64,000 nucleotides of DNA from NCBI RefSeq assembly GCF_002158865.1, contig NZ_CP021455.1, positions 434,001 to 498,000 of the forward strand. The letters are read 5' to 3'. The notes under the pieces are model-generated. The model did no database searches. It was given only the letters and a program-made list of their open reading frames with translations, and had not been told where the DNA came from. The position numbers and the translations under genes were made by a program. The stretch comes from Comamonas serinivorans. Its GTDB lineage: Bacteria; Pseudomonadota; Gammaproteobacteria; Burkholderiales; Burkholderiaceae_C. Positions 62,791 through 64,000 of this stretch are shown here, in pieces (the stretch's first letter is position 1; the number at the start of each line of letters is the position of its first letter).

Positions 62791-64000
62791 TCAGGGGCCG
62801 CCCACCGGGGTGTTGACGTGGCGCGGCGGCACCTTGCTGCTGCATGGGCCTGCACGCTGGTAGACGCAGTACGAGTCGCTGGTGCAGGCCTTCAGCGTGA
62901 AGGCGTCGTTCAAGGTCGGCGCATCGCGCGGCGCGATCAGGATGTTGAAGGCCGAGCTGTATTGCCTTGCAGCGTTGATGTCATCAGCGACAGAGAAGGT
63001 ATACAGGGGTGTATCGCGGTGGTAGAAGGCGTAGGCGAACACCGGCACGGCGCGGTGGCGGTACAAGGCCACGCCGCAGGCGTGCGACACGGCGCCCGCG
63101 GCTTGCAGGGCAGACACCAGTGCATGCCCGGCCTGCCATTGCGGCTTCAGCGGGCCCAGGAAGGCCACCTGGGCCGACGCCAGCACCCACACCAGCCCCG
63201 CGGCCACCACCCTGGCGCGCGGCGACAGCCGGCTGCCGGGGGCGCCGCGCACCAGATCGGCCGTGCCCAGCGCCGCCAGCACCACCAGCAGCGCCACTGA
63301 CAGCAGCACGAAGCGGTACTCCTTGTGGGGGATGAGGGCGTGCGCCGCCAGGTTGACCAGCGCCGCCAGCAGCAGCACCGGCTGGCGCCGCGCGCCCAGC
63401 AGCGCCGGGGGCACGATGAGCACTGTGGCCCAGCGCCACGTGGCGGGCAGCTCGGTGAGGTACCAGTGCGCGGGCGCCACGCCCCATTGCGCGCTTTTGT
63501 TGTCGAGCAGGTTGATGCGGAAATTGGCCAGGATCCAGCGCCAGGGCGGGTGATCGCCCACGGCGGCGTCGATCGCCCCGTCGATGGCCAGGCCCGCGAG
63601 GCCGCCCAGCACCAGCCAGCCCCAGGCGCGCGCATGCCGGCGACCGTGCCAGGCGGCCAGCACCAGCAGGGCGGGGGCGTACTGGAAGCGGGCGCAGAAC
63701 GCCAGGCCCAGCACGGCGCCCGCGAGCAGCCACAGGCGCGGTGTGGCCGAGGCGACGGGACGGCTCAGCAGCCAGGCGGCGATGAAGAACAGCGCCATGC
63801 CCACGGGCTCGGACAGCGCGCGCGGCGCGAAATACACCAGCTCGGCCCACACCGCCGTCACCCCGCCGGCCAGCAGCCCGTGCAGCGGCGAGGTGCGCAG
63901 GCCGATGGTGGTGGCGCAGGCCACGACGGACAGCGACAGCAGCACCAGCAGCAGCTTGGGCAGCGCCAGGTACAGGCCGGTGTCGGGGGCGATGACTTGC
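62791..64000 (-). CDS. GT22/ALG9-like membrane glycosyltransferase, 5' end outside the window
   Basis: The frame stays open to the window edge, so the N-terminus (with the expected catalytic loop) is missing; about 400 residues are present. Features: many membrane segments, ALSEPVGMALFFIAAW, and LIPHKEYRFVLLS, which matches the HKE-x-RF motif of GT22 mannosyltransferases (PIG-B/ALG9). A C-terminal periplasmic-type tail contains several Cys. Probably acts in lipid-linked glycan or surface polysaccharide assembly with the neighbouring GT genes. Confidence 0.75.
   Translation of the reverse strand, partial: QVIAPDTGLYLALPKLLLVLLSLSVVACATTIGLRTSPLHGLLAGGVTAVWAELVYFAPRALSEPVGMALFFIAAWLLSRPVASATPRLWLLAGAVLGLAFCARFQYAPALLVLAAWHGRRHARAWGWLVLGGLAGLAIDGAIDAAVGDHPPWRWILANFRINLLDNKSAQWGVAPAHWYLTELPATWRWATVLIVPPALLGARRQPVLLLAALVNLAAHALIPHKEYRFVLLSVALLVVLAALGTADLVRGAPGSRLSPRARVVAAGLVWVLASAQVAFLGPLKPQWQAGHALVSALQAAGAVSHACGVALYRHRAVPVFAYAFYHRDTPLYTFSVADDINAARQYSSAFNILIAPRDAPTLNDAFTLKACTSDSYCVYQRAGPCSSKVPPRHVNTPVGGP

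Overview
The window is a GC-rich chromosomal segment that looks like a Comamonadaceae (Burkholderiales) betaproteobacterium. Support: two Bug/TctC solute-binding proteins, the Burkholderiales-type order hpf-ptsN-hprK-fur-bamE-dapB-exbB-exbD-leuS-lptE-holA, a formamidase operon with a urea/amide ABC transporter, and an IPTL-CTERM surface protein. I see no rRNA, tRNA, phage, insertion sequence or CRISPR array.

Layout. 1-6.8 kb (minus): amide-nitrogen operon urtABCDE-fmdA-fmdB. 7-11.4 kb (plus): its divergent two-component system, a hybrid histidine kinase whose sensor is an NCS1 permease, plus a LuxR-type regulator. 11.6-16.6 kb: SemiSWEET, thioesterase, VOC protein, crotonase, Bug protein, membrane protein. 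16.6-20.5 kb: LytS/LytR-type pair and a CYTH-CHAD protein. 20.9-23.1 kb: a two-gene nucleic-acid repair cassette (RNA ligase plus HD-Pnk end-healing enzyme). 23.3-31 kb: MFS symporter, amidase, HIT protein, copper ATPase with a CueR-type promoter. 30.9-34.4 kb: IPTL-CTERM protein, a second crotonase (probably frameshifted) and a second Bug protein. 34.6-40.6 kb: RND efflux operon acrA-acrB-OMP. 41.2-57.6 kb: housekeeping block (infA, mtnN, corA, hpf, ptsN, hprK, fur, acyl-CoA ligase, bamE, dapB, exbBD, phosphatase, leuS, lptE, holA). 57.7-64 kb: cell-surface glycosylation genes.

The most striking feature is not a gene. Seventeen complete copies and one edge-truncated copy of an imperfect palindrome are scattered through the window. 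Sixteen of the 17 complete copies are exactly 50 bp and one is 49 bp. Each has two 20-21 bp arms (outer end [GC][AG]GTAT, inner end near TTGCCGTT or GCCGAT) around a loop of about 8 bp. Arm sequences differ between copies but largely stay complementary within a copy. Most copies sit within about 25 bp of a stop codon; four carry the last codons and stop of a gene, one shares two bases of a stop, and one contains a start codon. Three or four lie inside operons (urtA/urtB, acrA/acrB, RNA ligase/HD-Pnk, lptE/holA). I know of no described family with this exact form and treat it as a candidate new REP-like element. All alignments and counts were made by eye.
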